This document shows positions 17,036 to 27,564 of a DNA stretch of 64,000 bases, piece after piece (positions within the stretch are counted from its first letter, which is position 1; each line of letters starts with the position of its first letter). Origin of the DNA: Bacteroidales bacterium (GTDB lineage Bacteria > Bacteroidota > Bacteroidia > Bacteroidales > P3). Location of the stretch: NCBI GenBank assembly GCA_028708845.1, contig JAQVXZ010000005.1:1-64000 (forward strand), written 5' to 3'. The notes below the pieces were generated by a model. It worked only from the letters and a program-made list of their open reading frames with translations. It had not been told where the DNA came from and searched no databases. Made by a program: the position numbers and the translations under genes.

Positions 17036-18205
17036 ATGGATAAGTTATTTGAGCAATTTCAAAAATTATTAAGAGAAACTTATACTAATTTCTTTAGATA
17101 TACTTATTATGATATTAATTGGAGAAGTAGGATGATTGGTCTTATTGGCCCAAGAGGTGTTGGTAAAACTACTTTAGTCTTGCAGTATATCAAAGAAAAC
17201 CTAAACCCAAATGAAACTTTATATGTTACGGCTGAAGACTTTTACTTTGCTGATAATAAATTAATTGACTTAGCTAGTGAATTTGTTAAGTTGGGAGGAA
17301 AATATTTAATTATTGATGAAATACATAAATATAAAGATTGGGCAAAGGAATTAAAGTTAATTTATGATTACCATTCAGAGCTTAATGTTGTATTTACTGG
17401 TTCTTCAATCTTAGATATAAAGAAAGGAGCATCTGATTTAAGTAGAAGAGCTGTTATTTATAATATGCAGGGCTTATCATTTAGAGAGTATCTTAAACTA
17501 TTCCATAATATAACTATTAATACCTATTCTTTAGAGGATATACTTAATCATAAGGTTGATTCTAAAAACATTAGTCTCCCTTTACCACTCTTTAATGATT
17601 ATTTGAAACAAGGCTATTATCCATTTGCAATTGATGAAGACTTTGATTTGAAATTACAGCAAATAATTAACCAGACCTTAGAGATAGATATTCCATTTTT
17701 TGCAGGAATGAATGTTTCAACAGGAAGGAAGCTAAAACAATTGCTTGCTATAATATCTAAAAGTGTACCCTTCAAACCAAATATGACCAGCATAGCTACA
17801 ATGGTTGGAGCTAGTAGAAACAACATTGAAGATTATTGCATGTATATTGAAGAGGCAGGAATGATTTCTCAACTAAGAGATACGACTGATGGAATACGTG
17901 GATTGGGTAAAGTGGAGAAGATTTATTTGGATAATACTAATCTAATTTATTCTTTAGCTCAAGATACGTCTAATATTGGTAATACAAGAGAAACATTTTT
18001 CTTCAATCAACTAAGGGTAAAGTACAATATATTCTCTTCTAAGGTTGCAGATTTTACAATAGATGATATTACCTTTGAGATTGGCGGAAAGAACAAGGGA
18101 CAGAGACAAATTCAAGGAGTTGAGAAAGGATATATTGTTAAAGATGATATTGAATTAGGATACCTAAACACAATACCACTTTGGCATTTTGGATTAACCT
18201 ACTAA
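17036..18205 (+). CDS. AAA ATPase with DUF4143-type C-terminus
   Basis: The ATG at 17036 gives 389 residues; a TTG two codons earlier is a weaker start. Walker A is GPRGVGKT at residues 38-45 and Walker B is KYLIIDEIHK at about 93-102, followed by the sensor-like VVFTGSS and a SRRAVIYNMQGLSFREY segment. The C-terminal half has a winged-helix-like part (IATMVGASRNNIEDYCMYIEEAGMI). It ends in the nuclease-like module found in this family (FFFNQLR ... FEIGGKNKG). These ATPases are common in Bacteroidota and archaea and their role is not established. Two palindromic sites at its promoter suggest tight control. It lies convergent to the efflux operon with only 14 bp between stop codons. Confidence 0.85.
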   Translation: MDKLFEQFQKLLRETYTNFFRYTYYDINWRSRMIGLIGPRGVGKTTLVLQYIKENLNPNETLYVTAEDFYFADNKLIDLASEFVKLGGKYLIIDEIHKYKDWAKELKLIYDYHSELNVVFTGSSILDIKKGASDLSRRAVIYNMQGLSFREYLKLFHNITINTYSLEDILNHKVDSKNISLPLPLFNDYLKQGYYPFAIDEDFDLKLQQIINQTLEIDIPFFAGMNVSTGRKLKQLLAIISKSVPFKPNMTSIATMVGASRNNIEDYCMYIEEAGMISQLRDTTDGIRGLGKVEKIYLDNTNLIYSLAQDTSNIGNTRETFFFNQLRVKYNIFSSKVADFTIDDITFEIGGKNKGQRQIQGVEKGYIVKDDIELGYLNTIPLWHFGLTY

Positions 18206-18219
18206 ATATCTTTCATTTC

Positions 18220-19437
18220 TTACTCATACCTTATCGCTTCTATTGGGTCGAGGTTGGCGGCTTTCTTTGCAGGATACCAACCGAAGAAAACGCCGGTGAA
18301 GGTGCAGAAGAGAAACGAAAGGATAACTGAAAAAGGCGAAACTGTTACTGCCCAGCCTGAGGCTAATCTAATGATGAATGAAACTCCTGAGCCAAATAGA
18401 ACTCCTATTAATCCTCCTGTTAGGCTTATTATGATTGCTTCAACAAGGAATTGAGCAAGTATATCTCTTCCCCTTGCTCCTACTGACATTCTAAGACCTA
18501 TTTCTTTTGTTCGTTCTGTGACTGAAACATACATTATATTCATAATTCCTATCCCTCCAACAAGTAGTGATATGCCAGCAATGGAACCAAGAAGTGTTGT
18601 AATAAGATTGATTACTGTGTTGATTTGTTCTAAGATTTGTTTTTGTGATTCAACGATAAAGTCAGCTTCTTTTCCTTCTGGTATATTATGGTTTAAGGTC
18701 ATTATTTCAGTAATCTCTGCAATTGCTTTCTCGGAATACTCTTCACTGATTGATGAAGCAAAGATTGCATGTAAGTAATTAATTGCTGCTATACGCTTTT
18801 GCACTGTTGTGTATGGTGCAATCATAACATCATCAAAGTCTTGTCCGAAAGTGCTTGAGCCTTTTGATTTCAATACACCTATAACTTGGAATGGTATATT
18901 GTTATATCTTATTATCTTTCCTATTGGATCCTCATCGTTTTTAAAGAGCTTTTCTACTACTGTTTTGCCTATAATACATACTTTTGCAGAATTTTTTATA
19001 TCACCTTCTCTAAAATTGCTTCCATCTTGGATTTCATGTTTTCTTATTTCTAAATAATCTTCATTCACTCCTTCAACTCTTATTGGGTGGTTGTTTGAGC
19101 CGAAGATAAGTTGACCACTTGCTGTAACGTAAGGCGATGCTCCACTAATATATTTAGCATCTCTTGCTATATCCTCATAATCCTTAATCTTCATGCTTTC
19201 CATTGAGGTTGCTCCCTTAGAAACCCCTTCTCTATTATAGTTTCTTTGAACCATAATCATATTGGAACCCATATTGGATATTTCATTTGCAATGGTGTTT
19301 TTAGAACCTTCGCCTATTGCAAGCATGATAATTACAGAAGATACTCCAATAATTATTCCGAGCATAGTAAGAAACCCTCGCATCTTATTATTAACTAAGG
19401 CTCTTAAGGCTATTGATATTAAATTATTAAGATTCAT
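18220..19437 (-). CDS. MacB-type ABC transporter permease
   Basis: This 405-residue inner-membrane protein has the MacB/FtsX topology. One N-terminal helix (about residues 18-42, MRGFLTMLGIIIGVSSVIIML) comes first, then a periplasmic MacB_PCD domain (about 50-270), then three C-terminal helices in an FtsX domain. That domain includes the conserved ERTKEIGLRMSVGARGRDIL coupling segment. It is the last gene of the minus-strand operon TolC-HlyD-ATPase-permease, and its start is 1 bp from the ATPase stop. In the MacAB-TolC model it acts as a mechanotransmitter that expels peptides, siderophores or antibiotics from the periplasm. The substrate here is unknown. Confidence 0.92.
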   Translation of the reverse strand: MNLNNLISIALRALVNNKMRGFLTMLGIIIGVSSVIIMLAIGEGSKNTIANEISNMGSNMIMVQRNYNREGVSKGATSMESMKIKDYEDIARDAKYISGASPYVTASGQLIFGSNNHPIRVEGVNEDYLEIRKHEIQDGSNFREGDIKNSAKVCIIGKTVVEKLFKNDEDPIGKIIRYNNIPFQVIGVLKSKGSSTFGQDFDDVMIAPYTTVQKRIAAINYLHAIFASSISEEYSEKAIAEITEIMTLNHNIPEGKEADFIVESQKQILEQINTVINLITTLLGSIAGISLLVGGIGIMNIMYVSVTERTKEIGLRMSVGARGRDILAQFLVEAIIISLTGGLIGVLFGSGVSFIIRLASGWAVTVSPFSVILSFLFCTFTGVFFGWYPAKKAANLDPIEAIRYE

Positions 19438-19438
19438 T

Positions 19439-20182
19439 TTAGTCGTTTTCTTTAGGTAGAGATTCTAAAACTGTTCTTGCATCTTTTACATTAGGATTTA
19501 CTTTGTCTTCAAGGATTCTTCCATCTTTTAAAACAATTGTCCTAGAGCTAAACTCTGCTATCTCAGGATTATGTGTTACAAATATTATTGTTCTTCCTTC
19601 CTTATGGAGTTCTTGAAATAAGGTTAGGATTTCGTAGGATGTTCTTGAATCTAAATTACCTGTTGCCTCGTCTGCCAAAATCATAACAGGGTCATTAACT
19701 AAAGCTCGTGCAATTGCTACTCTTTGTTGTTGTCCTCCAGACATTTGTTGTGACTTATGCATCATTCTATCTTCAAGACCAACAGATATCAAGGCTTGTT
19801 TTGATTTTTCTTTTCTTTGAGCAGCTGAATAGTTATGATTATACATTAGTGGAAGTTCAACATTTTGTATAGCAGTTGTTTTTGGTAATAGATTATAAGA
19901 CTGGAAGACAAAACCTATCTTTCTATTCCTATAAATAGCTCTTTCGTTCTTAGTCATATTTGCAACTGGTTTCCCATCAAGATAATATTCCCCTTCCGTT
20001 GGAGTATCTAAACAACCGAGCAAATTAAGTAAGGTTGATTTTCCACTTCCAGACATTCCCATTATTGTTAGAAACTCTCCTTCCTCTACCGAAAAGCTAA
20101 CTCCCCTTAGAGCTTGAACTAACTCCTCTCCTACTTGAAAATGTCTTTTTATATCTCTTATATCAATAATCTTCTCTTTCAT
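19439..20182 (-). CDS. MacB/LolD-type ABC transporter ATPase
   Basis: I take the ATG at 20182 ([10 protein letters not shown], 247 residues). An upstream in-frame ATG at 20197 would overlap the HlyD gene. Walker A is GMSGSGKST at residues 42-50, followed by the Q-loop [10 protein letters not shown], signature MSGGQQQR, Walker [14 protein letters not shown] and switch His in VTHNPEI. These are all intact, so it should be active. It powers the permease encoded 1 bp downstream and follows the periplasmic adaptor after 4 bp. MacB is normally one polypeptide; here the ATPase and permease are separate proteins, as is common in Bacteroidota. Confidence 0.94.
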   Translation of the reverse strand: MKEKIIDIRDIKRHFQVGEELVQALRGVSFSVEEGEFLTIMGMSGSGKSTLLNLLGCLDTPTEGEYYLDGKPVANMTKNERAIYRNRKIGFVFQSYNLLPKTTAIQNVELPLMYNHNYSAAQRKEKSKQALISVGLEDRMMHKSQQMSGGQQQRVAIARALVNDPVMILADEATGNLDSRTSYEILTLFQELHKEGRTIIFVTHNPEIAEFSSRTIVLKDGRILEDKVNPNVKDARTVLESLPKEND

Positions 20183-20186
20183 AATA

Positions 20187-21335
20187 CTAATTTCCACCAG
20201 AGAACATACCGCCTTTTTTCTTAACTATTGTATTATCTTCAATACCAATAACTATTTCTTCTCCCTTTTTCAGTCCTCCAATAACTTCAGCTCTAGAACC
20301 ATTATTAATCCCTATTTGAATTACTTTTGTTATTAAAGTATCTCCTTTTGTTATCCAAACGTATTTCATTTTCTTATCTTTAGGCTGGATAATTGTCCAT
20401 TTCTTTCCTAATTCTTTTGTTTCAGGTTTAAAACTTAGAGCCTTATATGGAATACCTAAAACATCTTTCTTCTCATTGGTATAGATATTTACACTTGCTG
20501 TTAAGCCTGGCTTAAGTTTAAGATTTTCATTTGGTGCATCTATAATTACTTCATAAGTTACAACATTAGTAGTTGTTGTTGCATTAAGTCTAACTTGCTG
20601 AACACTGCCCACAAATATCTCATCAGGATAAGCATCAACAGAAAAATCAACCTTCTGACCTTCTCTAACCTCTCCAATATCTGCTTCGTCAACACTTGCA
20701 ACAATCTGCATCTTCGACAAGTCTTGAGCTATGGTAAATAGAGTTGGAGTATTGAAACTTGCAGCAACAGTTTGCCCTTCCTCAACAGCACGCTTAAGAA
20801 CCACACCGTCAATTGGAGAATAAATTGTTGCATAAGCTAAGTTTGTTTTTATCTTTGTGAGGTTCGATTGTGACATTTCGTAGTTTGTCTTTGACTTATC
20901 GTAAGTGTATTTAGCTTGTTCAAATTCCGAATCACTAATTAATTGCTTTGTATGCAGTTCTTTTTGTCTATTATAGTTGAGCTTTTGATAATCAAACTCT
21001 ATTTTTGCAGCATCAAGATTGGATTGCATAGCTTTAAGTTCATTATCCAGCATTTCCTTATCAATCTCTGCAAGCAATTGACCTTTCTTTACAATAGAAT
21101 TAAAATCAACATATAATTTCTTAATAATACCTGAAACCTGAGTCCCCACCTCTACCTGATTAATAGGCTTAACCGTTCCTGTTGCAGTAATAAGAGTAGA
21201 GATGTTTTCATTATCTACTTTCGTTTTCTCCAAAGTTATAAGATTATCTTTCTTTGGTGAGAAAATCACAGCTAAGGCAATAATTATAGTAATAATACTT
21301 AATGAAACTACTATTCTTTTCTTTTTCTTTGTCAT
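20187..21335 (-). CDS. Efflux periplasmic adaptor subunit (HlyD/MacA family)
   Basis: This 382-residue membrane-fusion protein has an N-terminal membrane helix (about residues 8-25). A first lipoyl half (VEVGTQVSGIIKKLYVDFNSIVKKGQLLAEID) follows, then a coiled-coil hairpin at about 78-170, and the second lipoyl half with the IYSPIDGVVLKRAVEEGQTV signature. Beta-barrel and membrane-proximal domains complete it. It bridges the inner-membrane ABC complex and the TolC channel. Its C-terminal tail ends in GGMFSGGN. It sits between the TolC-family gene (21 bp gap) and the ATPase gene (4 bp gap) in the same operon. Confidence 0.93.
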   Translation of the reverse strand: MTKKKKRIVVSLSIITIIIALAVIFSPKKDNLITLEKTKVDNENISTLITATGTVKPINQVEVGTQVSGIIKKLYVDFNSIVKKGQLLAEIDKEMLDNELKAMQSNLDAAKIEFDYQKLNYNRQKELHTKQLISDSEFEQAKYTYDKSKTNYEMSQSNLTKIKTNLAYATIYSPIDGVVLKRAVEEGQTVAASFNTPTLFTIAQDLSKMQIVASVDEADIGEVREGQKVDFSVDAYPDEIFVGSVQQVRLNATTTTNVVTYEVIIDAPNENLKLKPGLTASVNIYTNEKKDVLGIPYKALSFKPETKELGKKWTIIQPKDKKMKYVWITKGDTLITKVIQIGINNGSRAEVIGGLKKGEEIVIGIEDNTIVKKKGGMFSGGN

Positions 21336-21356
21336 AAGAATATATGTATAAAGATT

Positions 21357-22682
21357 TTAATATTTAAGGTCTAATGGTTGGTATTGGTAGAAGAGCATTA
21401 ACTCTTTACTCATTATGGCTTGGTATTTTGATTGTAGCATTTGTTGTTGAGCAGTTAAGAGATTGTTCCTCTCTGTCATAAGCTCAATAGTGTTTTTCAT
21501 ACCAAGATTAAACTTTTCCTCAACAAGCTGATAGGATGTTTCTTGAGCCTTAACCTTTGCCTTAGCTGCCACAAAGGAGTTTTGATTATTTATTGCATCA
21601 AGATAAAGTGTTTCAATTATCTTCCAAGCATTCTTTTCAGCAACTGCAAGCTCTAATTCTGATTCTTGAATAGAAATATCTGCTCTTTTTACATTCGATT
21701 TGTTTTGTCCACGAGAGAAAATAGGAACAGAGATATTTAATCCAACAGATTCAAACAAACTAGACTTTAACTGATTTGCAAGATTTAATGTACTTTGTGT
21801 ATTATGCCCTGTGTTGATTCCAGCACTTAAACTTATCATTGGATAATAGCCAGCCTTAGCAATTGCTCTTCTTAGTTTGGAAAGCTCAATATTATTCTTA
21901 GAATTTTGTATTTGAATAAAGCCATCATAACTATTCTTGTATATATCATTTAATGAAAGAAGTGGATTAGTTACATCATTATCCTCAACTATTGGTATGA
22001 CTATTTCAATTTCTTCTTGTAATTCCAATAATTGTTTTAGGTCAAGCTTAGTTTTCTGTAATGAGTTCTTTGCTTGAATTAACTGGTATTGGTAGGAGAT
22101 GTTTTGACTTTCAAGCTGTGCATAATCTGCCTTTGAAATGCTTCCTGCTCTAAATAATGCCTCAGAACGTTTCAACTGCTCTTGAGAAAGCCTCTGCATT
22201 GCCTCTTGAATATTTACCGTTTCATTAACATAGAGTATTTCTATATAATATTGAATTATAGATACAGTAATTTGATTTTCTACATCTTTAATATTCAATT
22301 TACTTATCTCTTCCTGCTTTTGGTTTTGCGTTATGGTCTTTCTTAACCTACCACCATTATAAAGAGTCATTGAAGAATTTAATCCATAGCTACCAGTATA
22401 GGATGCCTTATCCATAATAGGGGATTGATTATCGGCATAGTAGGAGAAGTTATGACCAGAATTGAAGCTAAGATCTGGATAAACAGATTGCTTAGCTTCA
22501 AATGTGTTTATAATACTTTGGTCATAGGATAGTTTAGCTTTCTTAACCGATAAGTTATGCTCTTTTGCGTAATCAATACACTCATTAAGGTTCATTATTA
22601 TAGTATTTCCCTCTTGGGCGTATGCATTAGAAAATAAATTTAAAACAAGAACCAAGGCAAAAAGCCTTTTAATATTATTCAT
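21357..22682 (-). CDS. TolC family outer-membrane efflux protein
   Basis: The protein has 441 residues with a signal peptide (MNNIKRLFALVLVLNLFSNAYA). The two tandem halves typical of outer-membrane efflux proteins are visible as long amphipathic helices. One is SYDQSIINTFEAKQSVYPDLSFNSG near the N-terminus, and its counterpart is SELELAVAEKNAWKIIETLYLDAINNQNSF near 330-360, followed by FNLGMKNTIELMTERNNLLTAQQQML. A trimer should form the outer-membrane and periplasmic tunnel for the MacB-type pump encoded downstream. It comes 27 bp after the DUF4139 gene on the same strand. Confidence 0.92.
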   Translation of the reverse strand: MNNIKRLFALVLVLNLFSNAYAQEGNTIIMNLNECIDYAKEHNLSVKKAKLSYDQSIINTFEAKQSVYPDLSFNSGHNFSYYADNQSPIMDKASYTGSYGLNSSMTLYNGGRLRKTITQNQKQEEISKLNIKDVENQITVSIIQYYIEILYVNETVNIQEAMQRLSQEQLKRSEALFRAGSISKADYAQLESQNISYQYQLIQAKNSLQKTKLDLKQLLELQEEIEIVIPIVEDNDVTNPLLSLNDIYKNSYDGFIQIQNSKNNIELSKLRRAIAKAGYYPMISLSAGINTGHNTQSTLNLANQLKSSLFESVGLNISVPIFSRGQNKSNVKRADISIQESELELAVAEKNAWKIIETLYLDAINNQNSFVAAKAKVKAQETSYQLVEEKFNLGMKNTIELMTERNNLLTAQQQMLQSKYQAIMSKELMLFYQYQPLDLKY

Positions 22683-22709
22683 CCTTTTATGTTTTGTTTT
22701 ATTCTACGT

Positions 22710-24383
22710 TTAATTTAGAATTATGTTTGCATTTTTTGGATGACGAACAGTATAATTAAATATAATGGTTTTTGCTTCTAAAGGATTGAGCTTTAAATTC
22801 CAAGTCAGCTGACCTGTTTTTTCATCATATTGAGCCCTTGCAATATTACCTGCAGTTACAGTTATATTATCTGCACTTGATAAAGGAATTTGATCAACTA
22901 AGTTTAAATCAATACTAGTTTGGTTATTATTCTTTATTGATATTGTAATTGTAACTATTGTTTCAACATTAGAACTAAGCAAGCCAACCTTTTCTGGTTT
23001 TGATTTTGTTAGTTTTCTATCAATAGCAACTCTCTTATCTGCCCCTATTGATAAGTTTAATGTATCTAATGTGCTATTTGAATTTATATAAGTGTCATTA
23101 ATATAATTACCCTCAAGATAAATCTTTCCTGTTGCATCCATTAATTCTAAGCTTTCCCAATCAGGAAGAAGTGCTGATATATAAGCTGACTTATCAATCT
23201 TTGGAATAGAATAATGTTTATAATCTGTTGGAGTTTTCTTTGTTTCAAGTGAAATTGTCTTAGCCTTTCCATCACTTTGAATTGTATGCTTCATCCCTAC
23301 CTCATATTCTTTACCTAACATAGTTATTTGAGAAACAGTCATTCTTGAATAATTACTTGCATTAGATATTGATTTTGCACTTCCGCCACCATAAGCTGAA
23401 ACTTGTACATCATCTAAGGAAACAGACTCCATTTGAGCAGAACTTCTTAAATTTTGTTTAAGTGATATAGGTGTATATTCTCTTAAATAATATGGATATA
23501 ATTCTCCTAGTGTTCTTTGGTCGTTTGGTTGCTCGGTTGAGAAAACTAAATTAACATCATTCCAATCCTCTCCTGTTTGCTGGGTTAGTTGTGCTTTAAG
23601 TACAAATGCAACTGGGTCGGTTGGCTTTGTGAATTTTACATCATAGTATGGTTGCCAAGAAACTCCTGATACATTATATGAATAGTTTAGTTTGCATTGT
23701 GGTATATCTTTTTCAGAATAAATATTTAAACGAATATAGTATTCACTTCGAGCTGGCTCTTGTTTTGCCTCATTTTGAAGGATTAAGTTTATTTGATTAT
23801 TTATATTTGCTGTCAATTGATTTCTTTTATTTATTTCAATACCTTCCTTTTGAAGCATCTTTGTTACTTCTAACATCTTAATGCGATAATATGATAGAGC
23901 ATCTTTTATCTTTGGTATAGAATCAATTAATTGAGGTTGAGATATTACCTTCATATTTTCAAGAACAGTTTTTTCTTTATTTAATATTGCAGTAAGTGCG
24001 TAAGAGTCTGCATTATTATAGTATAACAACTCAATAGAATCTCTAAGAACTTTTAGTTTTTGTCTCTTTTCCAAAGGTAGCTTATCCTCTGTTGGAGGTT
24101 TTGGATTAACATATTGAGAATAGGGTGTGAAGTCTGTTATTATAAAATCACTATTTGATGTAAATTGTAGGCTTTGTGGCTGCATATAAACAGAGTTTCC
24201 CGAAAGAATTACTTCATTATTACCTTTCTTTAGTGGAAATATTGTAGTTTTTTCTACATTAGCCTGCTCCAAATAAACTTTCACCTTCGATATAGTCCCA
24301 TTATAAGTCTTGGTTTCTTCTTGTGCAAATAAGATTGTCGTTAAAGCAATTACGCCTAATAACGTTAAAAATAACTTCTTCAT
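22710..24383 (-). CDS. DUF4139 domain protein (mucoidy inhibitor A family)
   Basis: This is a 557-residue exported protein (signal peptide MKKLFLTLLGVIALTTILFA). The N-terminal DUF4140-like region starts with SKVKVYLEQANVEKTTIFPLKKG, a charged helical part covers about 95-215, and the C-terminal DUF4139 beta-domain includes NYSYNVSGVSWQPYYDVKF and the closing LNPLEAKTIIFNYTVRHPK. A glycine-rich stretch (SAYGGGSAK) lies in the middle. The family is widespread, and its founding name comes from an effect on mucoidy. Its biochemical role is not known. It is the first gene of the run leading into the efflux operon, which suggests envelope maintenance, but that is inference from position only. Confidence 0.85.
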   Translation of the reverse strand: MKKLFLTLLGVIALTTILFAQEETKTYNGTISKVKVYLEQANVEKTTIFPLKKGNNEVILSGNSVYMQPQSLQFTSNSDFIITDFTPYSQYVNPKPPTEDKLPLEKRQKLKVLRDSIELLYYNNADSYALTAILNKEKTVLENMKVISQPQLIDSIPKIKDALSYYRIKMLEVTKMLQKEGIEINKRNQLTANINNQINLILQNEAKQEPARSEYYIRLNIYSEKDIPQCKLNYSYNVSGVSWQPYYDVKFTKPTDPVAFVLKAQLTQQTGEDWNDVNLVFSTEQPNDQRTLGELYPYYLREYTPISLKQNLRSSAQMESVSLDDVQVSAYGGGSAKSISNASNYSRMTVSQITMLGKEYEVGMKHTIQSDGKAKTISLETKKTPTDYKHYSIPKIDKSAYISALLPDWESLELMDATGKIYLEGNYINDTYINSNSTLDTLNLSIGADKRVAIDRKLTKSKPEKVGLLSSNVETIVTITISIKNNNQTSIDLNLVDQIPLSSADNITVTAGNIARAQYDEKTGQLTWNLKLNPLEAKTIIFNYTVRHPKNANIILN

Positions 24384-24505
24384 AAGTCTAAGTATTTGTT
24401 TAATTATAAATATTTTCTATTCTAAGTATTTGATGCAAATATAATAGCAATTATCGTGCCATTTTAGGATTTCTTCATTTTTTTCTCATATTCATTGAAA
24501 ACTTC

Positions 24506-24513
24506 TATCTTTG
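24506..24513 (+). promoter_or_regulatory. -7 box of the valS promoter
   Basis: TATCTTTG lies 34 bp before the valS ATG, in the divergent gap between valS and the DUF4139 gene. A TTG at 24495 is too close to be the -33 element. Confidence 0.5.
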
Positions 24514-24547
24514 CACGATATTTAAATGAAATAATTTTACTGTAAAG

Positions 24548-27172
24548 ATGAGTGATATTGCAACAAAGTACGAGCCTAAGCTAATAGAAGATAGATGGTA
24601 TAAAGAGTGGATGGATAAAAACTTATTCCATTCCGAGCCTGATGAAAGAGAACCTTATTGTATTGTTATACCTCCTCCAAATGTTACTGGTATATTACAT
24701 ATGGGACATATGCTTAACAATACTATACAAGACGTTTTAGTACGTAGGGCAAGAATGGAGGGAAAGAATGCTTGTTGGGTGCCAGGTACTGACCACGCTT
24801 CAATAGCTACTGAGGCAAAAGTTGTTGCTAAACTTAAGGAAGAAGGAATTGAGAAGAAAGATCTTACAAGAGAAGAATTTCTTGACCATGCTTGGCAATG
24901 GAAAGAGAAACACGGCGGTATAATATTAGAGCAATTGAAAAAGCTTGGTGCATCTTGCGATTGGGAGCGTACACGTTTCACGATGGAAGAAGCATTATAC
25001 GAATCTGTTATTGATGTTTTCTGCGACCTATATAATAAAGGCCTAATTTATCGTGGCATTCGAATGGTTAATTGGGACCCTCAAGCCCTTACTGCCCTAT
25101 CTGATGAAGAGGTTATCTTCAAAGAACAAAACTCAAAGCTATATTACTTAAAATATAAGATAGAGGGAGAGGATGAATTTGTTGTAGTTGCAACAACCCG
25201 TCCTGAAACAATTCTTGGAGATACTGCTGTTTGCGTTCACCCAGAAGATAATAGATACTCCCATCTAAAAGGCAAAAATGTAATTATTCCAATTGTTAAT
25301 AGAATTGTTCCTATTATATATGATGAATATGTAGATAAGGAATTTGGAACAGGAGCTTTGAAAATTACTCCTGCACACGATATAAACGATTACACACTTG
25401 GCTTAAAGCATAAGCTAGATAGCATAGATATATTCAACGATAATGGAACTTTGAATGAACATGGTATGCAATATAAGGGTATGGATAGGTTTGCTTGCAG
25501 GAAGAAAATATGCAAAGACCTTGAAGAAGCTGGCTTAATGTTCAAAGTAGAAGACTATGTGAATAAAGTAGGTTGCTCAGAGAGGACTGATGCAATTATT
25601 GAGCCAAAACTATCTGTTCAATGGTTTGTTAATATGAAAGATATTGCAAAACCAGCTCTTGAAGTTGTGGAAAACGATACCATTAAGTTTCATCCTGCAA
25701 AATTTAAGAACACTTACAGGCATTGGATGGAGAATGTTAAGGACTGGTGCATTAGTCGTCAGTTGTGGTGGGGTCAAAGAATTCCTGCTTACTACCTTCC
25801 AAACAGGGAAATCATTGTTGCAAGGACAAAAGAGGAAGCTCTAAGGCTTGCAAACGCTAAGTTCCCAAAAGAAAACTATAATATAGATGACCTAAAACAA
25901 GATGAAGACGTATTAGATACTTGGTTCTCTTCTTGGTTATGGCCTATATCGGTTTTCGATGCCATTAGATATCCTGATAATGAAGAAATAAAATACTATT
26001 ACCCTACAAATGATTTAGTAACTGCACCTGAAATTCTTTTCTTCTGGGTTGCAAGAATGATTATTGCAGGACAAGAATACAGAAATGAAATACCTTTCAA
26101 AAACGTTTACCTAACAGGGATTGTAAGAGATAAACTTGGAAGAAAGATGTCTAAATCGCTTGGCAATAGCCCCGACCCTATCAAACTAATTGAGAGGTAC
26201 GGAGCTGATGGGGTGAGAGTTGGTATGCTTATGACCTCTCCTGCTGGAAACGATTTGCTATTTGATGAAACTTATTGCGAACAAGGAAGAAACTTTTCCA
26301 ATAAGATTTGGAATGCAATGCGACTTATTAAAGGTTGGGACGTAGAAGACATTGCTCAACCTCAACATTCCAAAATTGCAATTGCGTGGTTTAAAGAGAA
26401 ACTAAACGAAACAATACTTGAACTTGAAGATGATTTCTCCAAATATCGCCTAAGTGAGGGTTTAATGAAGACATATAAACTTGTTTGGGATGATTTCTGT
26501 TCTTGGTATCTTGAAATAATAAAGCCTCAATACCAAAAGCCAATTGACAAACAAACACTGCAAGAAACAATTGATATATTTGAAGACCTAATGAAGGTTC
26601 TCCATCCTTTTATGCCTTTCCTTACAGAAGAGATTTACCATATCCTTGAAGAGAGAGAAGAAGATGATTATATTATGCTTGCTCAGATGCCAAAGACCTA
26701 CCAAAGCAAATCTACAATCCTTAGTGATTTTGCCTTTGCACAAGAGAAAATATCAGCAGTTCGTCAAGTTAGAAATGAGAAAAGCATAGCTCAGAAAATT
26801 GAATTAGAACTTTATATTAAGGAAACAAAAAACGATAATAAAGAATTTGACGGCATTATCACCAAGCTTTGCAATCTATCTACTATTGAATATATTAAGG
26901 ATAAGAAAGAAGGAGCTCTACCAATAATGGTTCGTACTACTGAAATGTTTATCCCTCTTGGCGACACGATAAATAAGGAAGAAGAAATCAAAAAGCTTGA
27001 AGCAGATCTCAAATACTACGAAGGATTTAAGATTTCGGTAAGTAAAAAACTACAAAACGAGAAATTTGTTAGTGGAGCACCAGCTGAAGTTGTGGAAAAT
27101 GAGAAGAAAAAACTCTCCGATGCAGAACAAAAAATCTCTTCCATAACCGCACAATTAAAAACCTTAGTATAA
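24548..27172 (+). CDS. valS: Valine-tRNA ligase
   Basis: This class I synthetase of 874 residues attaches valine to tRNA-Val and edits threonine. The HIGH box is HMGH at residues 51-54 within [13 protein letters not shown]. The CP1 editing domain follows ([13 protein letters not shown] at about 217-229, and [16 protein letters not shown]). The KMSKS box is KMSKSLGN at about 532-539. The C-terminus has the anticodon-binding helical domain and a coiled-coil arm ([18 protein letters not shown] ... [14 protein letters not shown]) typical of ValRS. It is a single-gene unit with its own promoter. Array C lies downstream, between it and the convergent lipoprotein gene. Confidence 0.98.
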   Translation: MSDIATKYEPKLIEDRWYKEWMDKNLFHSEPDEREPYCIVIPPPNVTGILHMGHMLNNTIQDVLVRRARMEGKNACWVPGTDHASIATEAKVVAKLKEEGIEKKDLTREEFLDHAWQWKEKHGGIILEQLKKLGASCDWERTRFTMEEALYESVIDVFCDLYNKGLIYRGIRMVNWDPQALTALSDEEVIFKEQNSKLYYLKYKIEGEDEFVVVATTRPETILGDTAVCVHPEDNRYSHLKGKNVIIPIVNRIVPIIYDEYVDKEFGTGALKITPAHDINDYTLGLKHKLDSIDIFNDNGTLNEHGMQYKGMDRFACRKKICKDLEEAGLMFKVEDYVNKVGCSERTDAIIEPKLSVQWFVNMKDIAKPALEVVENDTIKFHPAKFKNTYRHWMENVKDWCISRQLWWGQRIPAYYLPNREIIVARTKEEALRLANAKFPKENYNIDDLKQDEDVLDTWFSSWLWPISVFDAIRYPDNEEIKYYYPTNDLVTAPEILFFWVARMIIAGQEYRNEIPFKNVYLTGIVRDKLGRKMSKSLGNSPDPIKLIERYGADGVRVGMLMTSPAGNDLLFDETYCEQGRNFSNKIWNAMRLIKGWDVEDIAQPQHSKIAIAWFKEKLNETILELEDDFSKYRLSEGLMKTYKLVWDDFCSWYLEIIKPQYQKPIDKQTLQETIDIFEDLMKVLHPFMPFLTEEIYHILEEREEDDYIMLAQMPKTYQSKSTILSDFAFAQEKISAVRQVRNEKSIAQKIELELYIKETKNDNKEFDGIITKLCNLSTIEYIKDKKEGALPIMVRTTEMFIPLGDTINKEEEIKKLEADLKYYEGFKISVSKKLQNEKFVSGAPAEVVENEKKKLSDAEQKISSITAQLKTLV

Positions 27173-27217
27173 AGGTAGATATTCTAGTTATTTTCAAGCC
27201 AAATATTATATGATTTT

Positions 27218-27261
27218 ATGGGGCTCTTAAGAGGCATAAACCACTTCAAAGACAGCCCCAT
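27218..27261. other. Inverted repeat / hairpin after valS
   Basis: ATGGGGCT (27218-27225) pairs with AGCCCCAT (27254-27261) across a 28-nt loop. The loop includes the end of a second palindrome, CTCTTAAGAG (27224-27233). No clear T-run follows directly, so it is at best a weak terminator. Confidence 0.4.
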
Positions 27262-27346
27262 GAAATCCTCTATTAAATATCAGTAAATCAAGCATTAATA
27301 AATTATTACAGCGAAGTAATTTTCTCTTTTAGGCATTTGATGACGC

Positions 27347-27428
27347 TACCTTGCCAACATAAGGCATCTATGTTGCCAACATAGAAGGGTTATGTTGCCA
27401 ACATAGTGGTCTTATGTTGCCAACATAG
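27347..27428. repeat. Array C: four TATGTTGCCAACATA palindromes at 22 bp
   Basis: Units begin at 27347, 27369, 27391 and 27413, an exact 22-bp step. The last three share the odd 15-bp palindrome TATGTTGCCAACATA (a trailing G is also conserved), while the first is degenerate in its left arm (TACCTTGCCAACATA). The 7-bp spacers differ. The array lies between the convergent valS and lipoprotein genes. The geometry equals arrays A and B, but the core sequence is different. Confidence 0.85.
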
Positions 27429-27564
27429 GAGCATGAAAACAAAAAAATAAAAAATTAGAATGAAGATTCAATTTATTAGAACAAGATTTGAGGAGATTGA
27501 AATCGTGTATTTTAATATTTTTGCAAAGAAGAAAGAAGATGTTTTGGGAGTATAGAATTTTGGA

